Assembly (NCBI GenBank): GCA_013287475.1
Contig: JABDDT010000002.1
Coordinates: 1-64,000 of the forward strand
Direction: 5' to 3'
Source of the DNA: Bacteroidota bacterium
GTDB taxonomy: Bacteria; Bacteroidota; Bacteroidia; Chitinophagales; Chitinophagaceae
Length of the DNA: 64,000 nucleotides
A program made the translations under genes and the position numbers. Under the pieces are notes generated by a model that was not told the DNA's origin, searched no databases, and worked only from the letters and a program-made list of their open reading frames with translations. This document shows positions 18,163-27,003 of the stretch, piece after piece (positions within the stretch are counted from its first letter, which is position 1; each line of letters starts with the position of its first letter).

Positions 18163-18828
18163 ATGTTATATCTCGTACCATCACCAATAGGAAATCTACA
18201 GGATATAACATTTCGTGCGCTTGAGGTACTCAAAAAAGCCGACCTTATACTCGCAGAAGATACAAGAAACTCACTCAAGCTGCTGAATCACTATAAGATA
18301 ATTAAACCGCTTACGCCTTATCATCAGCACAATGAACATAAGGTATTAAGACATTTGGTGGATCAGTTATTGCAGGGCAGGGTGATGGCACTTTTAACTG
18401 ACGCGGGAACGCCGGGTATTTCGGATCCTGCTTTTTTGTTAATTCGTGAATGCATTCTGGTGAATATCCGGGTTGAATGCCTGCCGGGTGCCACCGCTTT
18501 TGTACCGGCCCTTGTAAATAGTGGCCTTCCAATGAACCGTTTTTGCTTTGAAGGATTTCTGCCAATTAAAAAAGGCAGACAATCACTATTAAAAAAATTA
18601 TCGACAGAAGAAAGAACCATGGTTTTTTATGAATCACCGTTACGCCTGGTAAAAACACTTGAAGAATTCAGCGGCTACTTCGGCTTATCCAGGAAATGCA
18701 CTGTAAGCCGCGAACTCAGTAAAATTTTTGAAGAAAATATTCGCGGAACTTTGGAAGAAGTCACTGCTCATTTCAGGGAAAAAGGCGTTAAGGGAGAAAT
18801 CGTTTTGGTTATCGAAGGCAATGGATAA
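18163..18828 (+). CDS. rsmI: 16S rRNA (cytidine(1402)-2'-O)-methyltransferase
   Basis: 221 residues, the length of RsmI. It has the tetrapyrrole-methylase fold with N-terminal LYLVPSPIGNLQDITFRALE, AEDTRNSLKLLNHY, the SAM loop LTDAGTPGISDPAF and VFYESPLRL. It adds the 2'-O-methyl group on C1402 in the ribosomal decoding centre. The start lies 3 bp after the family C repeat. Confidence 0.94.
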   Translation: MLYLVPSPIGNLQDITFRALEVLKKADLILAEDTRNSLKLLNHYKIIKPLTPYHQHNEHKVLRHLVDQLLQGRVMALLTDAGTPGISDPAFLLIRECILVNIRVECLPGATAFVPALVNSGLPMNRFCFEGFLPIKKGRQSLLKKLSTEERTMVFYESPLRLVKTLEEFSGYFGLSRKCTVSRELSKIFEENIRGTLEEVTAHFREKGVKGEIVLVIEGNG

Positions 18829-18928
18829 TATTTGAATAGGATTTATTTTAGCCGGATTTATAAAGAACATAAAATGAGTAAGATTTTTACTTTTACTATT
18901 TCCTTTTGACTTTTTAACGTAGAAAAAT

Positions 18929-20800
18929 ATGCACTATTGTTATTTCAGAAAGCCATTCCGCAGTATCATATTTACTCTGATCCTGCAAAGTTTTACCTCC
19001 TTTGGATTTTCCCAGCCCGATCGTTGGCAACAGCATGTGAAATACGTCATGGATATTGATATGAACGTTGTGACCAATAAATTTACCGCCAAACAACAAT
19101 TGGATTATACCAATCATTCTCCCGACACATTGAGGAAAGTTTTTTACCATCTGTATTGGAATGCATTTCAACCTAACAGTATGATGGACAATCGCAGCCG
19201 CGAGCTTGGTAAAATCATGATCAATGACCAGCCTGATTGGGACCTACGGGTACAGGACCGAATCCAGCATTTGAATCCGGATGAAATCGGTTATCAGAAA
19301 ATACTTTCTTTAAAAATGAACGGGGTCATCCAGCCCCTTCAGGTGGAAGAAACAATTCTGGAAGTAAATCTGACTAAACCGATTCTTCCCAATTCAACGG
19401 TTCATTTTGAAATGGAATTCGAAGCACAGGTTCCACTTCAAATCCGGCGTAGTGGCCGTGATAATCCCGATACTAAAGTTCGTTATTCCATGAGTCAGTG
19501 GTATCCCAAGATTTGCGAATACGACTATGAAGGTTGGCATGCGACTCCCTATATCGGCCGCGAATTTTATGGAGTATGGGGAGATTTTGATGTGAATATC
19601 CATATTGATAAATCCTATATCCTGGGCGGCACCGGCTATTTACAAAACCCGGAACAAATCGGATATGGTTATGAAATGAAAGGAAGTAAGGTAACAAGGC
19701 CCGCAGGTGAAAAACTGAACTGGCATTTTTTTGCGCCCAACGTACACGATTTTGTCTGGGCCGCAGATCCTGAATTTATTCATGTAACAAAAAAAATACG
19801 GAATGACCTTACTCTTCATCTGCTGTATAAAAAAACAAACGAGCAGGAAAAGAAATGGCTAAACATACTGGATGTGGCCGAAAAAGCACTTCCCTATATG
19901 GAACAGACTTATGGAGCTTATCCCTATAAACAATATTCGTTTATTCATGGCGGTGATGGAGGTATGGAATATCCCATGGCTACTTTGTTAAAGGATGCCG
20001 GAGGCTGGATGCATGAGTGGATGCATAGCTGGTACCAGGGTATGATGGGAACAAATGAACTCAAATACCCATGGATGGACGAGGGATTTACACAATATGC
20101 GGCGGCCCGCAACTGGGGATTCCTGAATAAGGATACTTCAGCAGACCAGACATTCAAAAGGGAATACAACAATTATTTCTACCTGGCAAAAAGTAGTTTC
20201 CAGGAACCTATGACCACTTACGCTGATTATTTTAGTACAAACATTGGTTACAGTTTAACGAGTTATTATAAGGGTACGGTCTTTATGGTGCAACTCGGAT
20301 ACATTGTAGGTGATCAGGTACTTAATAAGATATTACTCGAATATTACCGCGAATGGCGTTTTAAACATCCAAATGCAGATGATTTTTTCCGCGTTGCAGA
20401 GAAAGTGAGTAATCTGCAACTGGATTGGTATAAGGATTTCTGGATCAAGAGTATAAAAAAAGTGGACTATGGTATTGACAGTTTGTGGGAAGTAAACGGA
20501 AAAACCAGGGTCAGGCTTCGCATGCTCGGGCAGGTTCCCATGCCTATCGACGTGTTTCTTCAATATAAGGATGGAAGTAAAGAACTCGCCTATATTCCTC
20601 TTTATTCGATGTTTGGAATCAAACCGGTAGAGGATACAAAAATTCCGCGATTGGTATTCGAACCCTGGAAATGGACAAGCCCTTCATATGAATTTGAAGT
20701 GAACCACAGGCTTACTGATCTCAGGCTTATTGAGATCGATGCTTCCCACCGGATGGCGGATGTTAACCGGAATAATAATAAGCTTGAACTGAAATGGTAG
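18929..20800 (+). CDS. Secreted M1-family metallopeptidase
   Basis: 623 residues with a signal peptide (SIIFTLILQSFTSFGFSQ). The gluzincin site is HEWMH at 362-366 followed 18 residues later by the Glu in MDEGF; the substrate-binding motif preceding it is GGMEYPM. That is the aminopeptidase N catalytic layout, although HEWMHSW differs from the common HExxHxW. It would act in the periplasm or on the cell surface. It is a distant paralogue of the M1 gene at 24948-26897 (shared KYPWMDEGF). There is no T9SS tail. Confidence 0.85.
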   Translation: MHYCYFRKPFRSIIFTLILQSFTSFGFSQPDRWQQHVKYVMDIDMNVVTNKFTAKQQLDYTNHSPDTLRKVFYHLYWNAFQPNSMMDNRSRELGKIMINDQPDWDLRVQDRIQHLNPDEIGYQKILSLKMNGVIQPLQVEETILEVNLTKPILPNSTVHFEMEFEAQVPLQIRRSGRDNPDTKVRYSMSQWYPKICEYDYEGWHATPYIGREFYGVWGDFDVNIHIDKSYILGGTGYLQNPEQIGYGYEMKGSKVTRPAGEKLNWHFFAPNVHDFVWAADPEFIHVTKKIRNDLTLHLLYKKTNEQEKKWLNILDVAEKALPYMEQTYGAYPYKQYSFIHGGDGGMEYPMATLLKDAGGWMHEWMHSWYQGMMGTNELKYPWMDEGFTQYAAARNWGFLNKDTSADQTFKREYNNYFYLAKSSFQEPMTTYADYFSTNIGYSLTSYYKGTVFMVQLGYIVGDQVLNKILLEYYREWRFKHPNADDFFRVAEKVSNLQLDWYKDFWIKSIKKVDYGIDSLWEVNGKTRVRLRMLGQVPMPIDVFLQYKDGSKELAYIPLYSMFGIKPVEDTKIPRLVFEPWKWTSPSYEFEVNHRLTDLRLIEIDASHRMADVNRNNNKLELKW

Positions 20801-20813
20801 TCGGGATCTGAAT

Positions 20814-21476
20814 TCATGACCTTCTGAAATATTTATTGATGGCTTCCACACGGTTGCCAACCTGTAGTTTACCGTAAATATTGTACACGTGTTTACGCAC
20901 CGTTTCGGAACTGATATAAAGAGTAGATGCAATTTCTTTGTATAGTAATCCGCGTGAAAGCAATTGCAGAATTTCGTTTTCACGGTTTGATAAAACAGGC
21001 AGTGATTTTCCTTTTTTTGCATGCAGCGGATTCCATCCCCATCCGCCACTATCATTAACTTGGAAAACACTCACTACTTTCCTTGCAATCAGTCCGCTCA
21101 TTGGAGCACCGCCTTCATACATTTCTTTTATGGACCGAATTAACTCCGTAGGAGAAGTTCTTTTCAGCATATAGCCATTTGCGCCCGCACACAATGCTTC
21201 GAATATTTTTTCGTCGTCATCAAAAACTGTACAGATCATAAACAGCATTTCTGGATGATCAGGTTTTATTTTACGGATACACTCAATGCCTGACCCATTA
21301 TTCCCGAGGTTGATATCCATGAGAACTATGTCGGGATTTGTAAATGGTATCAGTACAATGGCTTCCTGCGCATCACTATAACTTCCGGTCAGTTCAAATT
21401 CCCCTGCCCCTGATATTATTTTTTCCAGCGTTTTACGCATGTCCGGATTGTCTTCTACAATAGCTATTTTAATCAT
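20814..21476 (-). CDS. LuxR/NarL-type two-component response regulator
   Basis: 220 residues. The receiver domain starts MIKIAIVEDNPDMRKTL with the phospho-acceptor Asp54 in DIVLMDINL. The C-terminal GerE-type helix-turn-helix is LSNRENEILQLLSRGLLYKE with SSETVRKHVYNIYGKL. I set the start at 21476, because upstream in-frame codons run into family E repeat sequence. No histidine kinase gene is adjacent, so it is an orphan regulator here. It is convergent with the upstream M1 peptidase gene, with 13 bp between stops. Confidence 0.88.
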   Translation of the reverse strand: MIKIAIVEDNPDMRKTLEKIISGAGEFELTGSYSDAQEAIVLIPFTNPDIVLMDINLGNNGSGIECIRKIKPDHPEMLFMICTVFDDDEKIFEALCAGANGYMLKRTSPTELIRSIKEMYEGGAPMSGLIARKVVSVFQVNDSGGWGWNPLHAKKGKSLPVLSNRENEILQLLSRGLLYKEIASTLYISSETVRKHVYNIYGKLQVGNRVEAINKYFRRS

Positions 21477-21477
21477 T

Positions 21478-21551
21478 AGTTGGCGGTTTATAGTTGGCGG
21501 TTGGCTGCTTGCGGTAAACACGGTCAAACGTCAACGGTCATCAGTCAACGA
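21478..21551. repeat. Family E heptamer hairpin (GTTGGCG / CGTCAAC arms)
   Basis: The left arm 21478-21514 has GTTGGCG-type units; the right arm 21522-21551 has CGTCAAC and GGTCATC units. It begins 1 bp upstream of the response-regulator start codon and separates it from rsmG (same strand). Confidence 0.8.
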
Positions 21552-21622
21552 TAAAATTACCTGGGACAGAATTACCGGAATAAGTATAAACACCCTTTCT
21601 TTTGAAGAAAAAACAGGATCAT

Positions 21623-22285
21623 TTATACATTACGTTGGTAGGGAACCTGAAGAATATATTTTTCCCGGAAAGAATCTTCGGGAAAAAGTTCGTATATGTC
21701 AAAAACTTTTGGCCTGGTACCGCTTTCAGAAATTTCTGCGGCGAGATCACCGCCTTTGAGACAGATAAGCCCACTGGCATCCGGCAGGGTTCCGGGATTT
21801 TCATTGGCTGAATGAATGTTTTGTGGTCTCAATAAGGGTCTGGACCATGCCCAGAGGGCTTTTAACGGAGCTACCGCCCTCGATATAGCAATATCAAATT
21901 TTCTCCCTTTAATTTCTTCAGCCCGGATATGTTCTGTATAGATATTGGTGAGAGAAAGAGCATCGGCCACAGCATCCACGACTTTTAGTTTTTTTGCAAT
22001 ACTGTCTACGAGTTGAAACTGGGATTCAGGAAAGATAATGGCAAGCGGGATACCCGGAAATCCTCCACCCGTACCTATATCAATCACCCGGGAGCCAGGA
22101 GGAAAATTATAAACAGCGGCAATACTCAGAGAATGAAGAACATGTTTTTCATAAAGACTCCCGATATCTTTCCTGGATATAACATTTATTTGCGCATTCC
22201 ATTCATGGTAAACTGCTTCCAGGGCTTTCAGCTGGCGAATTTGTTCAGTTGTAAAATCTGAAAAATAACGGGTGATTACCTCCAT
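21623..22285 (-). CDS. rsmG: 16S rRNA (guanine(527)-N7)-methyltransferase
   Basis: 220 residues from the ATG at 22285, close to the family norm of about 207. N-terminal helices (RQLKALEAVYHEWNAQINVI) precede the SAM loop DIGTGGGFPGIPLAI. It methylates G527 of 16S rRNA. An in-frame ATG at 22306 (MEEATRG) is an alternative; more distal codons overlap the glycosyltransferase gene. The chosen start overlaps the end of that gene by 10 bases, so the two are cotranscribed. Confidence 0.92.
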   Translation of the reverse strand: MEVITRYFSDFTTEQIRQLKALEAVYHEWNAQINVISRKDIGSLYEKHVLHSLSIAAVYNFPPGSRVIDIGTGGGFPGIPLAIIFPESQFQLVDSIAKKLKVVDAVADALSLTNIYTEHIRAEEIKGRKFDIAISRAVAPLKALWAWSRPLLRPQNIHSANENPGTLPDASGLICLKGGDLAAEISESGTRPKVFDIYELFPEDSFREKYILQVPYQRNV

Positions 22286-23409
22286 TCCGCGCGTGGCTTC
22301 TTCCATAATGAAGGTGCAAAGATGATATAATATCCAATCATCCACAGATCCAGCAGCCACCAGAAGGGAAAAAGATCCGACTCGCCCAGTTTTTTCATAC
22401 AACGGAAATAAATAATTCCCTGAATAAGAAAACGAAGAAGAAATACAGACAGAGTCCATTGCCAGTGAAAATAAAAGAGACTGAGAATGAAGGCCGGATA
22501 GAATAAAATATGACTTGCTGAATACAGTGACAGCAGAAATTTATGTCTTGTCTTATAATATTTACCGGTCGTATAATGACGGGTTTTCTGTCGTACCCAT
22601 TCCCGGAATGTTTTTTTTGATTCTGACATCGTGAAAGATTCCCGATCAATTACAATCCTTGTATTAGCCGCTGTAGCTACTTTGTTGACAAATAAATCGT
22701 CATCACCGCCTGGTACATGGTTTATGGAAGAGAACCCTTTATTTCTTAGGAAAAGTTCTTTTTTATATGAAAGATTTCTTCCAACCCCCATATAAGGCTG
22801 ACCAGCCAGTGCATAAGACAAATATTGCAGGGCTGAATGAAAAGTTTCAAACCGTATGAGCTTATTCAGGATGCCGGGTTTTTTTGTATAAGGACTATAT
22901 CCAAGCACGATCTGCGTACCTTCCTGATATCCATCCTGCATCTTTTCAACCCAAAATTCACTTACAGGAATACAATCGCTGTCTGTTAACAACATCACTT
23001 CATGCCTTGCTTCGCGAATGCCCATGCTCAACGGGTATTTTTTACCCGGAATTCCTTTGGCTTCATATTCAAGGTTTACAATGTGCAATCCCTTGAAGGT
23101 TTTTTTAAATTCCTCCAGCAGATAACGCGTATCGTCCTGACTATTATGGTTGACAACGATCACTTCGTGGGTACTTGGATAAGTCTGGGAAAGCGCACCC
23201 GGAAGGTTTGAAGCCAGGTTCATGGCTTCATCCCTTGCACAAATAATTACACTTACAGGATGTTGCTGGGATTTATCCTTGGATGGTTTTCGGAAAAATG
23301 CAAGACGCAGAAAAAACCATACATAATAAAAAAGCTGGATAAAACAGATTAAGCAGAAAAGGGTAAACCAGATTTCACTCACCGAGAGATAAGGGGGCAG
23401 TTTAAACAT
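22276..23409 (-). CDS. Membrane-anchored family 2 glycosyltransferase
   Basis: 377 residues. An N-terminal membrane helix (IWFTLFCLICFIQLFYYVWF) is followed by a GT-A domain: PVSVIICARDEAMNL, the metal-binding LLTDSDCIPVSE and the product-side WVRQKTRHYTTGKYY (QxxRH). Two or three C-terminal membrane helices follow. This is the shape of processive or polysaccharide/lipid glycosyltransferases; donor and acceptor cannot be read. Its stop overlaps the rsmG start. It is divergent from tgt; the 240-bp gap holds a family A hairpin. Confidence 0.85.
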   Translation of the reverse strand: MFKLPPYLSVSEIWFTLFCLICFIQLFYYVWFFLRLAFFRKPSKDKSQQHPVSVIICARDEAMNLASNLPGALSQTYPSTHEVIVVNHNSQDDTRYLLEEFKKTFKGLHIVNLEYEAKGIPGKKYPLSMGIREARHEVMLLTDSDCIPVSEFWVEKMQDGYQEGTQIVLGYSPYTKKPGILNKLIRFETFHSALQYLSYALAGQPYMGVGRNLSYKKELFLRNKGFSSINHVPGGDDDLFVNKVATAANTRIVIDRESFTMSESKKTFREWVRQKTRHYTTGKYYKTRHKFLLSLYSASHILFYPAFILSLFYFHWQWTLSVFLLRFLIQGIIYFRCMKKLGESDLFPFWWLLDLWMIGYYIIFAPSLWKKPRAEWR

Positions 23410-23449
23410 CGAACCACAGTTAGTTAGGGATGGTAAAAATACGGATTTC

Positions 23450-23635
23450 AGGCTTAAAGCCTAACGCTTAAAGCTTAAAGCCTAACGCTTATTTTGTATC
23501 GTTGTTGCGATTTTTTTGTATAACCACAATTTAAAATCAGATTCCAAAGCTGGAATTTACAGAAATACTTAAGCGTTCGGCCTTACGCCTTATGCCTTAG
23601 GCTTTATGCTTTAGGCCTTGGGCTTTAAGCCTTAA
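23450..23635. repeat. Family A heptamer hairpin in a divergent intergenic region
   Basis: The left arm 23450-23490 (GGCTTAAA, GCCTAAC, GCTTAAA) and the right arm 23571-23635 (CGTTCGG, CCTTACG, CCTTAGG, CTTTAGG and so on) flank an 80-bp centre. The genes on both sides point away, so this copy cannot be a terminator for either. Confidence 0.85.
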
Positions 23636-23649
23636 ATTGCGTCTCTACT

Positions 23650-24789
23650 ATGGCCCAGTTATCATTCGAATTAAGCGGGAAAGATACCGCTTCGTCGGCA
23701 CGTGCAGGCTTGATGCGTACTGATCATGGCGAAATACAGACTCCCATATTTATGCCTGTTGGCACGGCAGGAAGCGTAAAAGCCGTTACTGGTGACCAGC
23801 TGATTCAGGAAATTCACGCTAAAATCATCCTTGGAAATACCTATCATCTTTATCTGCGTCCGGGAACTGAAGTGTTGGAAAAAGCCGGCGGCTTACACAG
23901 TTTTATGAATTGGGATCTCCCAATTCTGACCGACAGTGGCGGATACCAGGTTTTTTCCCTCGCTGGAACAAGGAAGATCTCGGAAGAAGGAGTCATATTT
24001 AAATCTCATATTGACGGATCACCCCATATGTTCAGCCCTGAAAAAGTAATGGATATTCAGCGCAGTATTGGCGGGGATATTATCATGGCATTTGATGAAT
24101 GTCCTGCATTTGGAACAGGGTACGAATATGCGGAGAAATCCATGCACCTGACACACCGCTGGCTCGACAGATGTTTAAAACGATTCAATGAAATGCCTGA
24201 CAGATATGGATATGCGCAAAATCTTTTTCCCATTGTCCAGGGTGGGATATTTGCAAATCTCCGTCGCGAATCCTGTGAATATATTGCTTCAAAAAATGCA
24301 CCCGGGAATGCCATCGGCGGATTAAGTGTGGGAGAGCTGGATCAAGAATTATATTCTATGACGGCTCTTTGCTGTGAGCATTTACCGCCTGAGAAGCCCC
24401 GGTACCTGATGGGAGTAGGCACTCCCTGGAATTTATTGGAATGCATCAGTCTTGGTATCGATATGTTTGATTGTGTAATGCCCACCCGCAACGGAAGAAA
24501 TGGCATGTTGTTCACTTCCCGTGGGGTGATCAATATTGATAATAAAAAATGGGAGAATGATTTCTCTGCTATCGATGACGGGATCGATTGCTCTTTCAGC
24601 AATAAATACAGTAAAGCCTATCTCCGTCATTTGATGAAGAGTAAAGAACTCACAGCGCTTACCATCGCAAGTGTACATAATCTTGCATTCTATCTGCATC
24701 TCGTGCAACAGGCAAGAATGCATATCCTGGCAGGCGATTTCTCCGGCTGGAAGTCACAACAGATGGGGATTTTGAGGGAACGACTTTAA
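23650..24789 (+). CDS. tgt: Queuine tRNA-ribosyltransferase with degenerate zinc site
   Basis: 379 residues, full length. The active site loops DSGGYQVFSL and FDCVMPTRNGRNG (nucleophile Asp) and the GGLSVGE specificity loop are present. It exchanges guanine 34 of GUN tRNAs for preQ1 in queuosine synthesis. The usual zinc motif CxCxxC is here I312-D-C314-S-F-S317, so only the middle cysteine remains, while the His ligand (ASVHNLAFY) is kept. The fold-forming YSKAYLRHL after it is normal. The stop abuts the family A repeat at 24791. Confidence 0.93.
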   Translation: MAQLSFELSGKDTASSARAGLMRTDHGEIQTPIFMPVGTAGSVKAVTGDQLIQEIHAKIILGNTYHLYLRPGTEVLEKAGGLHSFMNWDLPILTDSGGYQVFSLAGTRKISEEGVIFKSHIDGSPHMFSPEKVMDIQRSIGGDIIMAFDECPAFGTGYEYAEKSMHLTHRWLDRCLKRFNEMPDRYGYAQNLFPIVQGGIFANLRRESCEYIASKNAPGNAIGGLSVGELDQELYSMTALCCEHLPPEKPRYLMGVGTPWNLLECISLGIDMFDCVMPTRNGRNGMLFTSRGVINIDNKKWENDFSAIDDGIDCSFSNKYSKAYLRHLMKSKELTALTIASVHNLAFYLHLVQQARMHILAGDFSGWKSQQMGILRERL

Positions 24790-24790
24790 T

Positions 24791-24950
24791 AAGCCTAAAG
24801 CTTAAAGCCTAAAGCCTAAAACCTTTTAAGTATAAAAGTGCGGGGATTATTAATAATGTAACAGAAATGATTTATAATATAATAGTCGGAGATCCAAAAA
24901 GAAGTTTTAGGCTTTAAGCTTTAGGCTTTATGCTTTAAGCTTTAGGCTTA
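24791..24950. repeat. Family A heptamer hairpin between convergent genes
   Basis: The left arm 24791-24827 (GCCTAAA, GCTTAAA) begins 1 bp after the tgt stop. The right arm 24902-24950 (TTTTAGGC, TTTAAGC, TTTAGGC, TTTATGC) contains the stop codon of the M1 peptidase gene on the minus strand (24948-24950). Confidence 0.9.
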
Positions 24951-26897
24951 ATTACCTTTCCACACATTATTACTCTCATCGATATCAGGCAGCATCTTGT
25001 CAGGATCGGCAGTCACAGATTCGATTGTTCGTGTGGATGGGTATAAGAATTTCCATTCTCCGCCCCTCTGCCAGATTTCAACAGGAAGGTTGACCCTTCC
25101 GGTTTTACCTCCCGTTTCTTTTATTTCTACCGTTACAGGCATCGGAAGTTTTTCACGGTTTTGAATTGTAATCAATGCTCCATTCACCGGATTACCCTGT
25201 TGATATTCCACGTTTGTTACTGCCACATCAAATTTCCAGTTATTAATAAACCAGCCCCGCCAGAACCAGCTCAAATCTTCACCGCTGCCATTTTCCATGG
25301 CATGAAAGAAGTCCCACGGTGTAGGATGTTTGAATGCCCAGCTTCGGATATAATACCTGAACGCTGAATCAAACCTTTCTTCACCCAGTATATCATATCT
25401 CAAAAGCTGCAGGCCCATTCCTGGTTTTTCATAAGCATTCACAGAGAGATACCGGCCATTCGTCACTTCAGGGATCGTCATGATGGATTCGGAATTTGGC
25501 TGGAAAAATCGGGTTGCCCGTTCAGGATAACGGGGTTTCCTGAAAAATTCGCCATGATTGAAATCCTGATTTGCCACCGAATTGATAAAAGTGTTGAAGC
25601 CTTCATCCATCCAGGGATATTTTCGCTCATTGCTTCCGACAATCATAGGAAACCATGTATGACCGAACTCATGACTGGTAACACCCCATAATTCTCTTCC
25701 CCTGGAAGATGCATGACAGAATACAATTCCGGGATATTCCATACCAGCTACATTGCCGGCTGCATTTACTGCATTCGGGTAAGGATATGGGTACCATCTG
25801 GAAGAATATCCTTCGATGGCTCCTTTCACAAATTCCGTAGATCTTTTCCAGGCGGAATCACTGGCAGATTCAATCGGATAGACCGACATAGCGAGTGATT
25901 TTTTTCCATCCGGCAGGTTTATCCTTGCGGCATCCCAGATGAAAGCAGTGGAAGAAGCAAATGCGACATCACGCGTATGATCACATCTGAAATGCCAAAC
26001 GAGTTTACTTTTCGACAATCTGCCTGATTTATTTTTTACTTCACCTTCCGAACGGATCATCACGGTTTTATCACTGTTACGGGCTGCATCCAGGCGTTTC
26101 ATCTGATCGGGTGTGAGCACTTCTGAAGGATTCATCAGTTCCCCTGATGCAACCACGAGCTGATTCGAAGAAGTTGTAATGGTGAAATCATAATTTCCAT
26201 ATTCAAGGTAAAACTCACCGGCACCGATATATGGCAGTGCATTCCATCCGAGAACATTGTCATAAACACACATGCGCGGATACCATTGTCCGATCGTATA
26301 GATCCAACCGTAGGAAGTTTCCATTCGCCCCATCCGGTCTGTGCCATGTTCAGGAATTCCAAAACTGTAAACAATATTTATTTTCAGGGAATCACCATGA
26401 CCCTTCATCGCCTCCGGCAGAAAAATCTGCATCCTTGTATCGTTAATGATATAGTGAATTTTTTGTTCTCTTCCCTGATAACTGACGGAAACAGATTGAA
26501 TCGCATATCCTCCCGAGAATCCTATATTCATATAACGACTACCCTCAACCGGAGTTGTTACCTCACCGCGGGAATCCGGTTTGTAAATATTCTGATCCAG
26601 CTGGAGCCATAAAAAAGGTAATGATTCGGGGCTGTTATTTTTATAGGTAATCTGCACATTGCCTGAAATCTGATGATTTACATCATCCAGGGTTGCATGA
26701 ATATTATAATCTGCTTCATTTTGCCAGTATTTTGAACCGGGTGTTCCCGCAGCTGTTCTTACTTCATCTCCATACGCAGGATAGAATATAGGAGCAAACG
26801 CTTCATGCTGATCATAGTTCCCAACAGACTGTGAAAGTCCTGAATATGAAATGGAAATCAATAAGGCAAACAGCCATAAGTTTTTCTTAACAAACAT
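24948..26897 (-). CDS. Secreted M1-family metallopeptidase
   Basis: 649 residues with a signal peptide (LWLFALLISISYSGLSQS). The zinc site is HEFGHTW at 409-415, with the third ligand Glu in WMDEGF 18 residues on, and GMEYPG as the exopeptidase-type motif. A probable aminopeptidase of the periplasm or surface. The C-terminal part lacks the large ERAP-like domain, as in bacterial short M1 enzymes. It is divergent from the LptF/LptG-like permease gene (106 bp between starts). The last codons are encoded by a family A repeat arm. Confidence 0.87.
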   Translation of the reverse strand: MFVKKNLWLFALLISISYSGLSQSVGNYDQHEAFAPIFYPAYGDEVRTAAGTPGSKYWQNEADYNIHATLDDVNHQISGNVQITYKNNSPESLPFLWLQLDQNIYKPDSRGEVTTPVEGSRYMNIGFSGGYAIQSVSVSYQGREQKIHYIINDTRMQIFLPEAMKGHGDSLKINIVYSFGIPEHGTDRMGRMETSYGWIYTIGQWYPRMCVYDNVLGWNALPYIGAGEFYLEYGNYDFTITTSSNQLVVASGELMNPSEVLTPDQMKRLDAARNSDKTVMIRSEGEVKNKSGRLSKSKLVWHFRCDHTRDVAFASSTAFIWDAARINLPDGKKSLAMSVYPIESASDSAWKRSTEFVKGAIEGYSSRWYPYPYPNAVNAAGNVAGMEYPGIVFCHASSRGRELWGVTSHEFGHTWFPMIVGSNERKYPWMDEGFNTFINSVANQDFNHGEFFRKPRYPERATRFFQPNSESIMTIPEVTNGRYLSVNAYEKPGMGLQLLRYDILGEERFDSAFRYYIRSWAFKHPTPWDFFHAMENGSGEDLSWFWRGWFINNWKFDVAVTNVEYQQGNPVNGALITIQNREKLPMPVTVEIKETGGKTGRVNLPVEIWQRGGEWKFLYPSTRTIESVTADPDKMLPDIDESNNVWKGN

Positions 26898-27003
26898 TAA
26901 AAAAGTTTTAAGCCTGCGAAGATATATGGTAAAGTCATTCTAAAAACAATAAAAAGTGACGGGTGGTTAAAGCGGGAAGAGTTAATTTGCAGGCCTTGAA
27001 AGC

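Noticed and set aside
21477-21527. Longer start for the LuxR-type regulator (17 extra codons)
   Set aside because: The added sequence is read through a family E repeat and is followed by a perfect receiver start MIKIAIVEDN.
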